From: Xylaria sp. FL1777
Taxonomy: Eukaryota; Ascomycota; Sordariomycetes; Xylariales; Xylariaceae
NCBI GenBank assembly: GCA_022578965.1
Contig: MU400565.1
Location: forward strand, 204,969 to 268,968
Direction of reading: 5' to 3'
Length of the DNA: 64,000 bases
Part shown: one piece after another, positions 45,701 to 60,782 of the stretch
How positions within the stretch are numbered: position 1 is the first letter of the stretch
Layout: each line of letters opens with the position of its first letter
Translations under genes and position numbers: made by a program
The notes under the pieces: model-generated
Told to the model about the DNA's origin: nothing
The model's input: only the letters and a program-made list of their open reading frames with translations
Databases searched by the model: none

Positions 45701-48700
45701 AAAAAGTTAAAACTTATTAAATAAATAAAATAATAAAATTAAGTATAAATAAAAAGTTTAATAAAGCAAATATAATAAAAAGAAAACTAAAATATATATT
45801 CTTAAACTAGTGCATTTTTTTTAATAAACTTATTATATTATTTTTAATTTATTAATTAATTATTTTATTGCTAAAATAAATCATTAATTGCTAAATGCTT
45901 TTATAACAATTATTTTTTATATGTTTGTGCTAATATTAATTAAAAATAAGCAAATAAAGTAGTTTTAATTAATTAAATAATTATTTTTTAACTTTTTTTT
46001 AATATACTTATAACTTATTTTTTTTAAATATTTATTATAATTAATAGTAAAGTAAATAACTTAAGCTTTAGTAAGTATAAAAAAAAAGCTTGTTTTTTTT
46101 TTTAATCTGCTTTTTTTTAAGTAGTTTTAAAGCTTAAACCTTTTTTGTAATCTTTTTTTTTAGTGCTTAAGTTTTTAAATTACTTAGTTTACGTTTTTAT
46201 TATAAAGTTTTTGTTTTTAAGTAGCATAATTAATGCTTGCTTAATTAAACATTTAAAAAATAATTCTTTTGTTATTAATAAAGTTTTAAACAATTAAAAA
46301 GCATTATAATAATTAACTAATATTTAAAAAATTAATACTGCTTAGCTAATAAATAGTTATATTTATAATATTTAAAAAGTTAAGTTTACTAATAAATAGC
46401 AAAATATATATGCTTTTTTTTTTTTTAAATCTTGTTTTTTTTTATTTAGCTAACTTTTTTTGTTTTATATAATTAAGCATTAAGCTATTTATAAATTAAA
46501 ATTTTTAGTAGTAATGCTAGTAGCAAGTATATTTAATAAAAAGTTAGTTATAATTTTTTTTATATATATTATGCAAATTAATATATTTAAGCTAGCTTTA
46601 GTTAAATAAAAAAATAAAAGCATTTAAAATTTTGCTTATTATATATAAAAGCAATTAAAAGCAGTTTTTAAAGCAAATATATATATTAGATCTTTTATAA
46701 TTTTTGTTAACTTATAGCTATATTTATATAGCTATTTAAAATATAAAATGCTATATTTTATAAGTATTATAAATAATTACTAATAATAGCAAAAAGCAAA
46801 AAGTATATAAAGCTTTATTTTTTTTTTTTTTGCTGCATTATTTCGAAATAAAGGTTTAATATATATATTAACTACGCGTTTATTATTTAGTTGCAAAACT
46901 GTTTATTTTATAAGTTTAAAGGTAATATAGCTAAATATTTTAGGGCTAATATAGTAACTGCAGTAGTTAAAAAGGATTTTATGCCTAAAAACTTTAAAGA
47001 ATAAATAGTTTTAACTAAAAATACTTTTGTTTGCTTAATTAAAAAAAAAACTAAGTTAAAACGTAAGTTAAAGCGTTTTTTTTAAGCTAATTTTATTGCT
47101 TAGCTTATTAAATGTAATATTAATAAGTAATAATTTAGTATTGCTTAAAAAATTAGTATAACGCTTAAATGTTTAAAGAAATAGCTAAAAAAATAAATTA
47201 AATAAGTTATATAAAATAAAATAAAATAAGAAAATTAAACAATTTGCTTATATAGCAATTTTTTCTTTAATATAATTTATAATTATTTTTTTTTATTATA
47301 TAGCTTATAAATCTTTATATAAGCGTAATAAATAAAAAAAAAATAGTTATTATATAAAAAGTTAAGTTATAACATTTATAAAAGCAAATATATAAAACTT
47401 TTATAATAAAAAACTTAGAAGTATATAAAATAAAAATTATTAATATTAAATCGTTAAGTTTTTTTTTGTTTTTTTTTTAGTTTTTATTTTTTTAGCTTTA
47501 TATAATTAAATAATTTTGCTTAATCTTTTATAGCAAAATTTTATTTTTATTAAGCTTGCTTTAAACTTTGCTTAAGCGTTTATTATTTTATTAAATACTT
47601 ATTATTGTTTAATAGTAGCTTTAAATTATTGCTAATAGTTTAAGCGCGTAAAATATAAACTAGTAATTTTTTAAGGTGTAATAATAATATTTTTTGCTTT
47701 TTAGTAGTTCTAAAGTTTTTATTAAGTATTAAATAGTTTAAACTAAAAGCAAAAAAAGCTGTTTAGTTTTAAATAAAAGTAATAAAGCAATTAAAAGTAA
47801 AAAAACTTATATGCAAGCGTTAGTATAGTAAAATAAACTTAAGTAGTTAAAACTAATAAGCAGTTTTTATTTTTGTTTTTTTTGTTTTTACGCATTTTTA
47901 AAAAAAAGCAATAATAATTTATATTAGAACTAAGCTGCTTAATTATCTAAAAAACGTTAAAATAAAATAAAGACTTATGTTTTTAGCGCAATAATAAAAA
48001 AAGTGCTAATAAACTAACTGCTATAAAACTAACAAATATAAAACTAATAAAAAAAAAGCTATAAAAAACATGCTTAGTTTTAAGCAAAGAAAAATGGTTT
48101 TATATATTATAACTTAATTATATAAACTTATATAATTAGTAAAAATAAAAAACAAAACAATCGGTAAAAAAACAAGAAATAAAAAAAAAAAAATCTGTTG
48201 CTTTAGCTTTTGTTAGTTATTATTTTTTAAAGCGCTTTATAATATAATAACTAAAAAAATAAAGTAAGCTATTATATTTTTTAGCACTTAGAATATTTAA
48301 AGCGTTAAAAGTTATACTGCAGCTTTTATAAACTTAAAAAGCTTTTATAACTTATTATATTTTTTTTATTTTTTGCAGCTTAATTATTATAGCTTTAATT
48401 ATTAAAAGCTTTATTATTTTAGTTTAGTTTTTAGTAAATAATTATAGTACTAGTAGTTTATATATTAAAGTTAAGATTTTTTAGTTTTTAATACTTTTAG
48501 TTATTTTATATAAATTGCTTTAATTTTTTGAAAAAAAACAACTTTTTTAATTTTTTGCTAGTTAGTTTTGCTAATTAATATTGTTTATAATTAACATTTT
48601 TTTTAACTTTATAGGAGCTAATTTATTTATATAGTAGTTTTTTGTTGTTAAACTTATTTATTAAAAGCATAATATTATAAAAAAAAACAAAAAAGCTTTT

Positions 48701-51700
48701 TTTAAATAGTTGCTTAATTTTATAAGCGTTTTTTTAAAATTTAGCTTTTATAGCTAATTTTTTTTTTTAGTTATAATTGCTTTAACCTTTATAACATTTT
48801 AGTTATAGCATTTTAGCTGCTTAACTTTAGCTTTTATAAAATCTTTATAAAAAGCAATATTTTGCTACTTAATTACTTTTTATATTAGTATTATATTTTT
48901 TATTAGCAAAATTAGTATTTTTTTATATACTAGCTTATATAAGCTGTAGTTATAATAGCATATAAAAGTGCGATTTGCTTATATTATTAAGCTTAAATAT
49001 TTTAGCTAATTTTTTTTAGTTTTATTTATTACTTATATAAAGCTTTTTTTTATTAGCTTATAGCTTTTTTTAATAAAGCTTTAGGCTTAAAAATAATAAG
49101 CTAAGCTATAGTTTATTTTATAGCTTAAAGTATTTATTACGTTTTTTATTTCTTTTTTAAATTTAAAGCTATTATTATATTTGATTTTTATAAGAACTTT
49201 ATACTAAAATACAATTTTTTTTTAATAAATTTAAGTATTTTTAAAAAATTTATATGTTTTAAAGGTTTACTTTTTAAGTAAATTATTATTTTGCATTTTG
49301 CTTTTATAATAGCTTTAAATTTGTTGTTTAATAGCATAATTTATATATTTATAACTTAAAAAACTAAAAGATTTAAAGAATAATTAAAATAGTATTTTTT
49401 AGTTTTTTTATTATTAGCAGATTTTTAGTAATTAAAGCAATTAGCAATTATAATATAAATATTGCAATAAAGGCCTTTTTAGTAGTATTTTTAAGTTATT
49501 TATTAAGTAATAAATATTTAGCCTTTATGTGTTATTTTTTTATAGTTTTTTTTAATAAAAGCTTTTTAGGTTTTTTTGTTATTAATAACCCTTTTTGGCA
49601 TTTTTTTAAACTTTGCTTTTTTTTAAAAGGTAAATTTATTAACAAAAAATTTAAAGGCTTTTTTTTTAAAGTGTTTTTGCCTTTTTTTTGTTATAAGTTT
49701 TTTTAAAACTTGCTTAAAAACAAAATATTTAGCAATTTGCTTGCTTTTTTTGCTTTAATTTTCTTTTAGGTACAATAAAAGTTTTGTTTTTTAGTATACT
49801 AAACTTTTAATTAATTAATTGCTTAATTTTTTATACGTAATAATAATAGCTATTATATATAGTTAAAAATTAATAAAATTTTTTATATTTTTTTTTAATA
49901 ATTATTTAACTTATTAAATAGCTTAAAAGGTTTTTTAAAAAGCTTATTAATAGCTGTATATTTTTTTTTTAATACATAATAAAGTATAAAATCAAAAGTT
50001 TTTATATATGCTATTTATTTTGTTAATTAAGCATTTAGCAATGTTAAAAATCTATTGTTTAGCTAAACTATAAGAACTTTTGCATTAGTTTTTAAATAAA
50101 ATGTAATTTTATAAAAATAGTTGCATAATTTTTAAAAAGTTTTAATAATAGTAAGTTTTTTTAGCTTTATAGCATTATATTTTTTTTTAAAGCTTTTTTA
50201 TGTTTTAGATTTATATTTTGCTAATTTAATAGCTTTATTAACTTTTTAATATAAAATAGCACTTTAGCTAGTTCTAAAAGCATTAATTTTTAGCTAAATA
50301 AGTTCTTTTATGTAATTAAAAGTAATAAAAATAAAAGCTATTATAATAGCTTTTTAAAGCTTTTTTATAGCTTTTTTCTGCGGTTTTTTAAAGCAAAACA
50401 GCTTATTTTTCTATAATAAAACTGTTAATAGTTTTGCAATTATAGCATACTTTTATATTTATATTTAGTAATATACTATTATTCTTAAAAAAGACTATAT
50501 TTTTGTAATGTTTTTATAAGTTTTTTACTTAAGAATTTTTATTACTTTTGCTTTTATTAAGCTTTTATTATTAGTGCTACATATATAGCTAACTATTTTA
50601 GTTGTTTGTTTTGTTTATTTGCCTTTAAATATGCTAGCTATAATTTTAACTAGCTTAAAATTAAGCAGTATAACATTAAAATTTTTAAGATGTTTTAATA
50701 TAAACTACTTAATACTTAAGGCAACTTTATAATTATTATACTTAGTAATAGGTTTTTTAACTATTATATTATTAAAGAAAAGTTTATATTTTATTAGTAA
50801 TATATTATATAAAACTTTTAATAGTATTTTTAGAAATTAAGCTATTAAATTTGTTGCTTTTTGCAAAAAAGTAATTATTTAAAGAAAGCTTATTAGTATA
50901 AAAAAAGCAGTTATTATTTAGCTAAAAATAAAAAGTAATATTTAATTATATTTTAAAAATAAATTAACTACAAAAATTATTTTATATATTATAAACTTTT
51001 TAGAAAACTTATTATAGCTTTAAAAAAAATTAGCATTACATATAATAACTATGTTTATTTTTATAGCTAAATTAATTAATTAAACCTTTTTACTTTTTTT
51101 TTGTACTAAAAACTAAATGTTATAATACGAACTATAAGCTTTTTTAAAAATATTATGTTTAAGTTAAGTTTTTAAAACCTTTATAATAATGTTTTTTAAA
51201 AGCTTAAAAATTAAAATACTATAAATTTACTATGCTTTATAAAAAACTGTTTTAATTTTATAAAAAAAAAAGATTTTATTATGTATTTTTTTTATTTTAA
51301 AAAAGTCCTAAAAAAGTGCTATTTTTTTGCAATACTATATTTTGGTTAATAATGCTGCTTTTTGTTAAGTAAAATCAGTTATATAAAGCTTTTTTAAAAA
51401 AACAACTAATTGTTTAATAGTTAATTAAATGCTTTTAAAAGTAGTACTAAAACATAAATATATATTTTAATAAATGTTATTTTGTTAAAATAGCATAAGA
51501 TTTTTTAAGTAATAGCTTGCTTTTTTTAAAGCTTGCTTTTTTTATTTATAAGATTTAAATAAAACAGTGCTATTAAATAGCATGTTATTTTTAGAATAAA
51601 TCTTTTTATTTTTTGTTTTATATATTATATTTAAGATTATTGTTTTATTTTTTATTAATTTGTTAGTTTTTAAAGCTTAAAAAGTTAATAATACTTAAGT

Positions 51701-54700
51701 TAAAATTATAATTAAGTTATATTTGCTTTTTAATTTATATGCAGGATTTCTAGTTTTTATAATTGTTAATTTTTTAGCGTTTTTTTGCTTTAGCGCTTTT
51801 TTTATTATAATTAAAAGTATTTTAAGTAATTAATTATTATTAAAAATAGCGCAGATTTTTTTATTGTTTTATATTTTTAGGTTTTTAAAAAGTTTGATAT
51901 TTTATATAAAAGAAATTAAAAAAGCTGCTAACGTTATATTATTATATAGGTTTTAATTTTTTTAAAAGTTTGCACTTATATATTTTTTTAAATTATGTTT
52001 TTTTAATTTTTTTTTTGCCTTTTTTTGCTAATTGTTAGATTTTCTATCTAAAGTCTGGTATTTTTGTGCTTTATATAGCTTATTTGCTAAGCTAGTAGTT
52101 TAATAAATATATATTAGTTTTTTAATTATTAATAATTTTAAGCTTTTAAACTTGGTTTTTTAATATAGTTTATTATTAATATAATAATTTAGCTTGTTTT
52201 AAATATTATATTAGCTATTATATAAAAGCTTTAAAAATATAAACTTATTTAAAACTTTATAATAAAGTTTATTTCTAGCAATAAAAAATAAATAGCTTGT
52301 TTTTTGCTAACTATATATAATAAAAAAAATAGCAATTTTTTGTTTATTTAAATAGTAGTTTTTAAGCATTTTATATATTTAATAAAATTATTAGTTTAAT
52401 TAAATCTTTTTTAAGTTATATTTATATTTTTAATAGCAAAACTATTTTTATTAATAAATAAGTTTACAATAATACTAAATTATGCTTTAAAATTAATAAT
52501 CTTAATAATATTTTCTTTATAGATTTTGTTTTTTATTTTTATAGTAAGCTTTAAACAAAGCTATATATATTTTTTTAGCTTTATAATACTTAAAGATATA
52601 GCTAAAATACTTTATAGTTTTAGCAATAAAACTAACATAAAACATAAATTTAAAAAGCTTAAGTATTTTTAGTTAAAATAATTTATTAAGCTTAAGTTTT
52701 TTTTATTATAAAATTTATACTTTAATATTTTTTTAGATAAATTTAAGCTATTATTACTAATATAATTATTATACTTTTTATAAATTTTTATTTTAAAAAA
52801 ATTAAAAGTTTAGTTAGCGCTTTTTAAAATTATTAATGCTAGTTATGTTAGCTTTTTAAGCTTTTTTCTTTTTTTTAGTACTACTATTATAAAATTAGCA
52901 CTAAGCTAAAATTTAATTAAAAATATTACTTTTTTTAAAAATAGCATAAGTATAACAATTAGTAACTTTTGTTTTTTTAAGTTATTTTTAAATAATAAAT
53001 ATATAATATTATATTAGTTTAAAATTTTAAAAAGCATTTTTTTAAACTTTAGCTTGTTTTTTAATGTTTAAAAGTTTAAAGCAATATAAACAAAGAACAA
53101 CATTACTTAATTATTCTATTAGTTTTAATTATAAAGAACTTTTATTATTTTATAGCGTTACTTTTTTAAAAAAGTAGCTATAAAGCTAAATTAAAGCATA
53201 TAAATATATATAATAAAACTATTATATTTTATTTTTTTATTTATTTATACTATTAAATAGTTTAATAAAAAGCTAGTTTTATAAATATTATTAAGCAATT
53301 TATATTTATTAAGCTAACTAGCTAATTATAATATTAGCTAAGAACTTTTTTATGCTTTTTTAATTGCTAGCTATTAAAATTTTACGTTGTTTTTTAAAGA
53401 ATTTATGTTTTTATAAAAAAAAGCATTTTTTATGTTTATTTAAAACAAGATTTTTTATAATAAAGTCTTTAGTTAAGCTTTATATTTTAACTTATTGCTT
53501 TTTTTCTTTAAAATAAGCTATAGTATATTTAATTTAATTTGCTAATTTAAACTTTTATTAAAGTTATTTAAAAGTAGTAATATTGTTTTTAGCATTAGCT
53601 TAAAAATTTTTATTGCTTTAAAGTATAATTTAGCTTTTATTTAAGCAATTATTTAAATAAGAACATTAAAATACTTTAGAACTTTTAGTATAAAATCTTT
53701 AAGAATAACATTTGTTTTTTTGTTTAAAAAGTTCTTAGATTTTCTAGCTTACATTTTTTTAAATTTTAAGCTTTTTTTTATAAGCTTTACTTTTTAAATC
53801 CTTTAAAGTTTTTAATAATTAAAACTTTTTAGTTTTAATAAAGCATTTTACTTAAAGAAATTATTATTTATTTATATATTTTTAATATTAAGTTAAGTAA
53901 AAGATTTATTGTTGTTTAAATAAATTTTTTTAACTGTTTAACTTATAAAAGGCTTTTTTTTTTGTTTTTTAGGTTTTTTTTTACTTTTTGTTTAATAAAA
54001 AGTAGCTTTTTTAGTTAAAAGCTTATAATAATTAGCTTAAAACATATTTACATTAATTTTTTTGCTTAATATATAGCTTTATAAAACTTTAATGCTATTT
54101 TTATTATAAAAAATGCTTTATATAAAGTTTTAATTAGTTATAATAAAGCTATTATTTAGTTTGCTGTTTATTAAATTGTTTTTTTTAATATTATAAGCTT
54201 TTGCTAGTTTTATTTTATAAAGTATACTAGTTTAATTATTAGACTTTTTACTTAAAAACTAGCTTAGCTGCTTATTATTTAGCTAATAAAGCTTTTTTTC
54301 TTTTAGTTTTTTTTGTTTGCTTTTTATTTTAGCATTTAAATTTTTATTATTTAAAACAAGGTTTTTTTTTTGCAGTTAATAATAAGCTTTTTGTTTTAGT
54401 AGCTTATTATTTCTTAAAACAAAGTTATATATTTATTTTAATATAGCATTAAGAATTTTTTCTTTATTTTTGCTAATTTTTATAACTTTAAAAAGAACTT
54501 TTATATATTTAAAGCTAGCAAAAAATTTTAGCTTTTTTAAATACTATTTAAAGTTTTAGTATATAATGTTTTTTTTTTTTAATTTATAAGTAAAGCTGCA
54601 CTTATAAATATAGTAATTATTTATGCTACATTTTTAACAAATAGTTCTTTTTGCTAAATAAAAATTGTTTGATTTTATTTATTATAAAGAATTAAACGAT

Positions 54701-57129
54701 TGTTTGCTTTATTTTTGTTTTTTAAAGTTATATTTATTTTTTTGTAAATATTTAAAAGTTATAGCATTAATATTAAACATTTGCTTTTTTAGTAAGTTTA
54801 TATTAATTTTATAATATTGCAGTGCTTATAATTCTTAATTAATTAGCTAAACATATTAATTTTGCAGTTTTTTTAGCATTTTTTTTAGTTCTTTTTTTAT
54901 AATTGTTGCGTTTTTTTGCTTTAATTTTAGTTGCTATATTTACTTAATAATATTATTTATGTTTTAATTATAAGCAAAGTATTAAGCTAATTTTACTTGC
55001 TGCTTTTTAATAATAACTATTTTAGTAGCTAATATAATTATATTAATAGCTAGCTTAATAATATTAATAGCAATATATAAAAGCTTATTAAAATTATAAT
55101 TATATAAATAATTAACTTTTTTTTATGTTTTATATGCTTTTTTTGTTTTTTTAAAGTAAAAGTTTAGCTTAAATTCTTTATTAATTTAATTGTTTAATGT
55201 TTTATAAAAGTTTTTATAAAATATTTTGTTTAAGTTATTATATAACTTTTTAAAGAACTTTATTACTTTATTAATAATATTTTAATTTAGCTTTTTAAGC
55301 AAGCTTTAAATAAATTAAAAATTAAAGTAGTAATTTTTTTAAGCTTTAATATTTTTAGCATATATTTAATGCTAAAAAAAATAAGTTTTAAAATTAGTAA
55401 AATATATAGCTTTTAAGCAAGCTTTAAAATCTTGCAATATAATAATAACAAACTTATTTTGCTTAAAGTTTTAAAGCTTAAATTTTTGTTTAAGCAGTTT
55501 ATAAGCTTTTATTTAAAATAAGCAATCTTTTAGTATTATTTTTACTATTTTTTTTGTTTAAAAAGTATTGCAATAAATAAAAACTTATTTAATTTTATTA
55601 ATGTTTTTAAAGCGTTTTACGCAAAAAAAAGCATTTAAATTGTTTAGCTATTTGTTTATTTTTAACTTATTAAACAGCAAATGCTAATTTAATTTTAGGT
55701 TAAAAAGCATAAATAATAGCTTAATTTTAGCATTATGCTTATTATTAAAATAGCTTAAGCTAAATAAAGTTACTTTAATACTTTTTAAAAATAATAAGCT
55801 AGTTATTTTTATTTTTTTTGTTTATAAGTAGTTTTAATGTTTTTTATATATTAATATAAAAAGATTTAACAATTTTTTATAGCTAGATTATTTAATTAAG
55901 CTATAGTTTTTAAACTTTTAAGTTATATAATAAAACAAAGTAAAGTTTATATAAAAGTAATAAAAAAAATAAGCTATAAAAAATAATAAAAATAAACTAA
56001 GTAAAAGTGTAAGTTTAAAAAAAAAAAAAGTATAAAATACTAAGGATTTTTAAGTATTTTAAGTATTTAAGTTTTTTTGTGCTATTTTTTTAGACTTTTT
56101 TTTTAGAAAACCTAACAATTTTTTTTATTTACGTTTGTAAAAACTGCTAGCTTGTTTTTTATAGCCTTTTGAGCTTTTTTTTAAATGCTTTTATATTTTT
56201 GTTTTTTATGCGCTTTTATTTTTTTATATGCTTTATAACGTTTAGTTTTTTTATTTTTTAATTTAGCTTGCTTTGCTTTACGTAAGTTTTATTAAGTAGG
56301 CTTTATTTTTTTATAGCTTTTTACTTATAAAAATAGCATGCTTTTTTTTTTTTTTTAAAGTTTTTTTATTTAATAATAAGCGCTATAAAAAAGCAATAGC
56401 TATATTTTACGCAAAGTTTTTAAGCAATAGTTAGCTTATATTTAAAAAACCTTGCTTTTTATTTTTTAATAAAAAACTATATTAACTTAAAAAATAAAAT
56501 ATATTTTTAATTATTAAAAGCTTTATATATTAACGCGTAAACTTAGATTTGTTTAATATAAATAAGCGTTAGATTTGCTTGCATTATAACTATTAAAGGT
56601 TTTTATAACTTTTATTTTTTTTTTAGGCCTGTTTTTTGTTTTTTTTTACTTATATAAAGGCAATTGTGCTTTTTTTTTTGTAAAGCACTGGTTTTTTAGC
56701 AAAAATCTTTTTCTTTTAGCTTTTTAAGAGTTTTTAATAGATAGTTTTCTAGCTTTGCTATTTTAAAAATCATACTAGCATTTTAACACTTAATTATTGT
56801 TTTGCTAAAAGAAATAAAAACGCTTTATAAGCTAAACTAAAAAAAAAACAGTTTAATATTTTTATACGTTTATTTTAAGCTTTATTAATTAAAAGCTACT
56901 AGCTTAAATATTTATTACTAACTATAATTAAACTGCTTACATTAAGCAAGCTTTGTTTATTATTAACTAAAGCAGCTAAGTATAATATATTATGTTTTAC
57001 TTATAAAAATTATAGCAATTAATAAATAAATGAAATAAACATATAAGTTAGCAATAATAAATTGCTTGTTTATTAGTTTTATAGTATTATTTATAATAAA
57101 TAAAGGATTAGCTTTACTAAAAACACTAA

Positions 57130-57433
57130 TAAAATAAAGCAATATAATTATGCAAAATTTATTATAACACTTTAATTATAAAGAAATAAGTTATAATTTA
57201 TGTATTTAAACAATTAGGCCATATATAAATTAAAAAAATAAACAATTAATTAAAAGGCTATTTAACAATAAAAATAAAGCAACTATAGCTAATTTTTATA
57301 ATATTAAGCATAATAGTTAAATTTATACTTTAAAATTTAGCATAATACTTATACTTTTATTTTTACTATATAACTTAGCTTAAACTTACTTTAATTAGCT
57401 AGTTAGCTTATTTAGCCACTTTATTCTACTTTA
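57130..57433 (+). repeat. 304-bp direct repeat, right copy (candidate LTR)
   Basis: Same orientation and length as the left copy, with ATGCAAAA and TTTATGTA where the left has GCGC and TTACGC. It keeps CTTTATTCTACTTTA at the end where the left copy reads all-T. Confidence 0.8.
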
Positions 57434-60260
57434 TTATAAATTGCTATTAGTACAAAAAGCGTTCTATATGTTTTTTAATAAACTACTAAAGCAAATGTTT
57501 TAATATAATTAATGCTATATTTTTGTTTAAATCTTTAAGTAACTTAATAAGCCTTATATTATATAACAGTATTTTTAAGGCCTAATTTAAGCTTATAAAC
57601 TTATTTGTTAATAAAAACATAAAAACTTAAGTTATTATTTATAATATTTTAAGTTTTATTATTAATTAAAAACTGTATTTCTTTTTTTATAGCTTTTAAT
57701 TAATATTTTTGTTTAAGTAATTATAAAGCTTTTAAATATATTTTTAGTTTTTTTATAAAACTATAAATAGCAGCGTTTTTTATTACTGCATTATAATATA
57801 CTATAATATTTAGGTTTTTAATTTTTATAAAGTTTAATAGTTATTATAAAAATATAAATATGTTAGTTTATAGTTTTAACTTTTATATTTATTAAGTAAT
57901 GCTTTTTAAAAAAGCCTACTTTTATAGTACAATTTCTAGTTATAAAAAGTTAATAGTTTATTTTTTAGCTTTATTACTTTTAAGTATTTTTATAAAGCGT
58001 ACTTTTTTAATAAGTTATGCTAAGTAAGCTTGTTTATTAATAAATTGTTTTTAAAAATGCAATTTGTTTAATAACTTGTTTTTTAGTAGTTATAATTACT
58101 AATTAAATTGCTGTTTTAGTAAATTTTCTGCTTTAATTTAGTTAGTAAGTTGTTTTAGAAATAATAGTTAATTTGCAAATATTAGTAAATGCTTAATTAA
58201 TTAAAAGTGCTATAGCACTATTTTAGCACAAAAAAAAGCAGGAAAATTAAAGCTAAAAACTAATAAAATATAGTTCTTTAAGCTTAAAATAACATTCTTA
58301 TTATAAAAAATCTTTTTTGCTTTTTTAATAACACTTGTTATAGTGTTTTAAAAGCAGTAAATATTATTAGCGTTATATTTAATTATAATTAAGATTTTAG
58401 CGCAATTTTTTAGCTTTTTAAGCTTTGTTTTCTTTAGTATTAGCTTATAGGCTTGTTTGCTTAAGCGCTTTTAAAACCTTTTGTTTAGCTTTTTTTTAGT
58501 TTAAGCCTTAAAAAAAAACAAGCTGTTTAGTATTATATTCGGTATACATGCTTATATTTAAGTTATAGCTTATAAAATTTTACTTTAAAGTTTTAGTAAA
58601 AGCTTAAAATCTAAAAAAACAGCCTTAATTATTTTTTAAAGCGTTTAGTATAATCTTTTTATTAAACTAACCTATTTATGTTAATAAAGTGCTAAAAACT
58701 TAAATTAAACGCCTTTTTATATAAAAAACCTAATAATTACTTAGTTTTTAAATTCTTTACTATTGTTAATTTTATAAAATTAAACTTTTATATTAGTTTA
58801 TGCTTTAACTTATTTAATATTTAATTAAATAAAATATTTAGCATTAAACTTTTGTTTTAGTAAATATACTTTTAAAAATTAAGTTATATTATTTACTACT
58901 AATAAATAATATAACTTGTTTATAAAAGTTGCTAGTATAACTAAACTATTTAAGTTAATATATTAGCAAGCGCTTTTTTATAAAGCTTATAAAATTATAA
59001 TATAATTATTTTTAGCAGTTTTTTTAGTTAATGCATATAATTTGCATATTATATTACTATAATTATTAATAATTTAAATGCCCTTTTTTAAAGCTACTTT
59101 ATAATAGTTCTAAAAGTTTATATAGCTAAAGCGTTAATATAAAAGCATTAAAAATACTATTAAACTTAAACTTGCAGTTATAAATGCTATTAGTAATTCC
59201 TTTAATTTTAAGAGCTTTTAGTAGTTTAAACAAATAGCAATAAAATAGTTAAAAAAGTAAAATTTATTATATAGCTGCTTATATATTATTAGTATTTGAT
59301 AATTTAAGCAATTAAGTAATATAAAAAAGATTTAAGCTTTAAATTTATTTTGTTTAAACTTAAAGCTTTATTGCATTATAAAAGTGCTAATTAAAATAAA
59401 GTTTAGTTTTATATATAAAACATATAAAATATTCCTTAAAGTAATAAGTTTAATGTTGTTTTTTTATTAAACTACTAAAGTAACTTTATTGCTACTTAGT
59501 GCTATTGCTTTAGCACTTATATCTTTTATTTTAAAAGGTTTAATAAAAGGTATATATATTGTAAATATTTACTATTTGTAGCAAATATAACATAAGGCCC
59601 CTATATTAAATAACTAGTTAAAAAACTTAGCTATTAATAGTTTTACAGAAATTTTTAGTATTACTTTAAATATGTTCTTTAAAAACAATATAACATAAGC
59701 TTAAATAAAGTTAGTTTATAATAAAAAAGTATTATATTAATTAATAAAATGCTATATTGCTTTATTTTATTTAATATAATAACTTTTAAAGTTTGCAGCT
59801 TTTAAAAAGTTATTTAAACTTATGTTAAAAATACTAATTAAAGGTTTATTTTTTTAGTAATAAGCTATTTTTTTATTTTATTTTAAATAATATATGCTAT
59901 TATTATAGTTGCTATAAATAGTACTAAATTATTTATAAATAAAACAAACCTTTTAAAAAGGTTTTATATAGTTAAAGGGTTTTTTTTTCTTAATAAAGCT
60001 TTTAAAGTTATTATTTAAGCGTTATTAGTTGCTTTAATTAGTGCTTAGTTTGCTATGTTTAATAAAATAAACTTTATTATTTTTATTAGCATTATTTAAG
60101 TAATATGCTAATATTGCTAAAGCATTACGTTTAGTGTTCCTAAATAGCTTTATTTAATAATTGCAGGCTTTAAACATTAATTTCTTTAAAGTAATTAAAG
60201 ATTTATTACTAACGTTTGTAATAAAATACATAATAGTTATAAACGTTTTTTAAGTATTAA
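57434..60260. other. AT-rich degraded debris between the 15-kb element and copy D
   Basis: No gene, LTR pair or motif recognised. Probably the continuation of 41,051-42,480. Confidence 0.5.
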
Positions 60261-60782
60261 TGTTACAAAATAGGCTAACTAGGCTAGTTAAAAGGCTATA
60301 TATAAAGAAAGCATACGCAAAAAGAGTTTTATTTGCTGAAGAAATATGTATTTAAACCACTATAAGGGTTTAATGCATAGACTTAATAAACTCGAGCGTT
60401 AAGTTTATCGAGCTTTAAACTTAACGAACTTAAGCGTTAAGTTTATTAAGCTTTGGACTTAAAACAATAAAGCATTAAGTTTATTAAAAGAAGCAATATT
60501 TATAAATTACTACTACTGTTTTTTTTGTTTATATAATTATATACTTTTTATATTTAGTTATTTATTTAGTTTTAGTTTTTTAGCTATTAATTTTATTTCT
60601 TTATAACTACTAAGCATTAATATATTTATTACTTTTAATCTTTTAAAACTTTTATTAATACATAATAATAAAAATTCCTTAAAAACTTTCTTAACGAACT
60701 ACTGCTAAAAATTTTATTATTACTTGCAAATTAAAACCTTAAAAGCAAACCTATTATATTAATATATAATAAGTTTATTATA
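60261..60782 (+). repeat. 5' LTR of copy D (522 bp)
   Basis: Begins TGTTACAAAATAGGC and ends AGTTTATTATA, followed by CTTTAATAGC as in copy A. Contains 38-bp tandem units at 60,395, 60,433 and 60,471. Its first 70 bp are the mutated twin of the GC-rich patch at 2393-2462. Confidence 0.85.

Larger units (their letters stand above)
42481..57433. mobile_element. Probable large (~15 kb) LTR element or nested elements between 304-bp direct repeats
   Basis: Two direct repeats of identical length (304 bp) start TGAAATAAAG/TAAAATAAAG and end CTACTTTA (or its mutated form). They are flanked by TTAT on both outer sides, a possible 4-bp target duplication. The repeats differ mostly by transitions. On the minus strand an A-run lies right beside the left repeat, like a polypurine tract, which would make 57,130-57,433 the 5' LTR; this is weak. 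The 14.3-kb interior is entirely AT-rich and I could not read RT or integrase motifs. Such a length suggests nested insertions or an unusually large element. Confidence 0.55.

Noticed and set aside
60390..60490. Tandem units as a CRISPR-like array
   Set aside because: Adjacent 38-bp minisatellite units without unique spacers, inside a retrotransposon LTR of a eukaryote.
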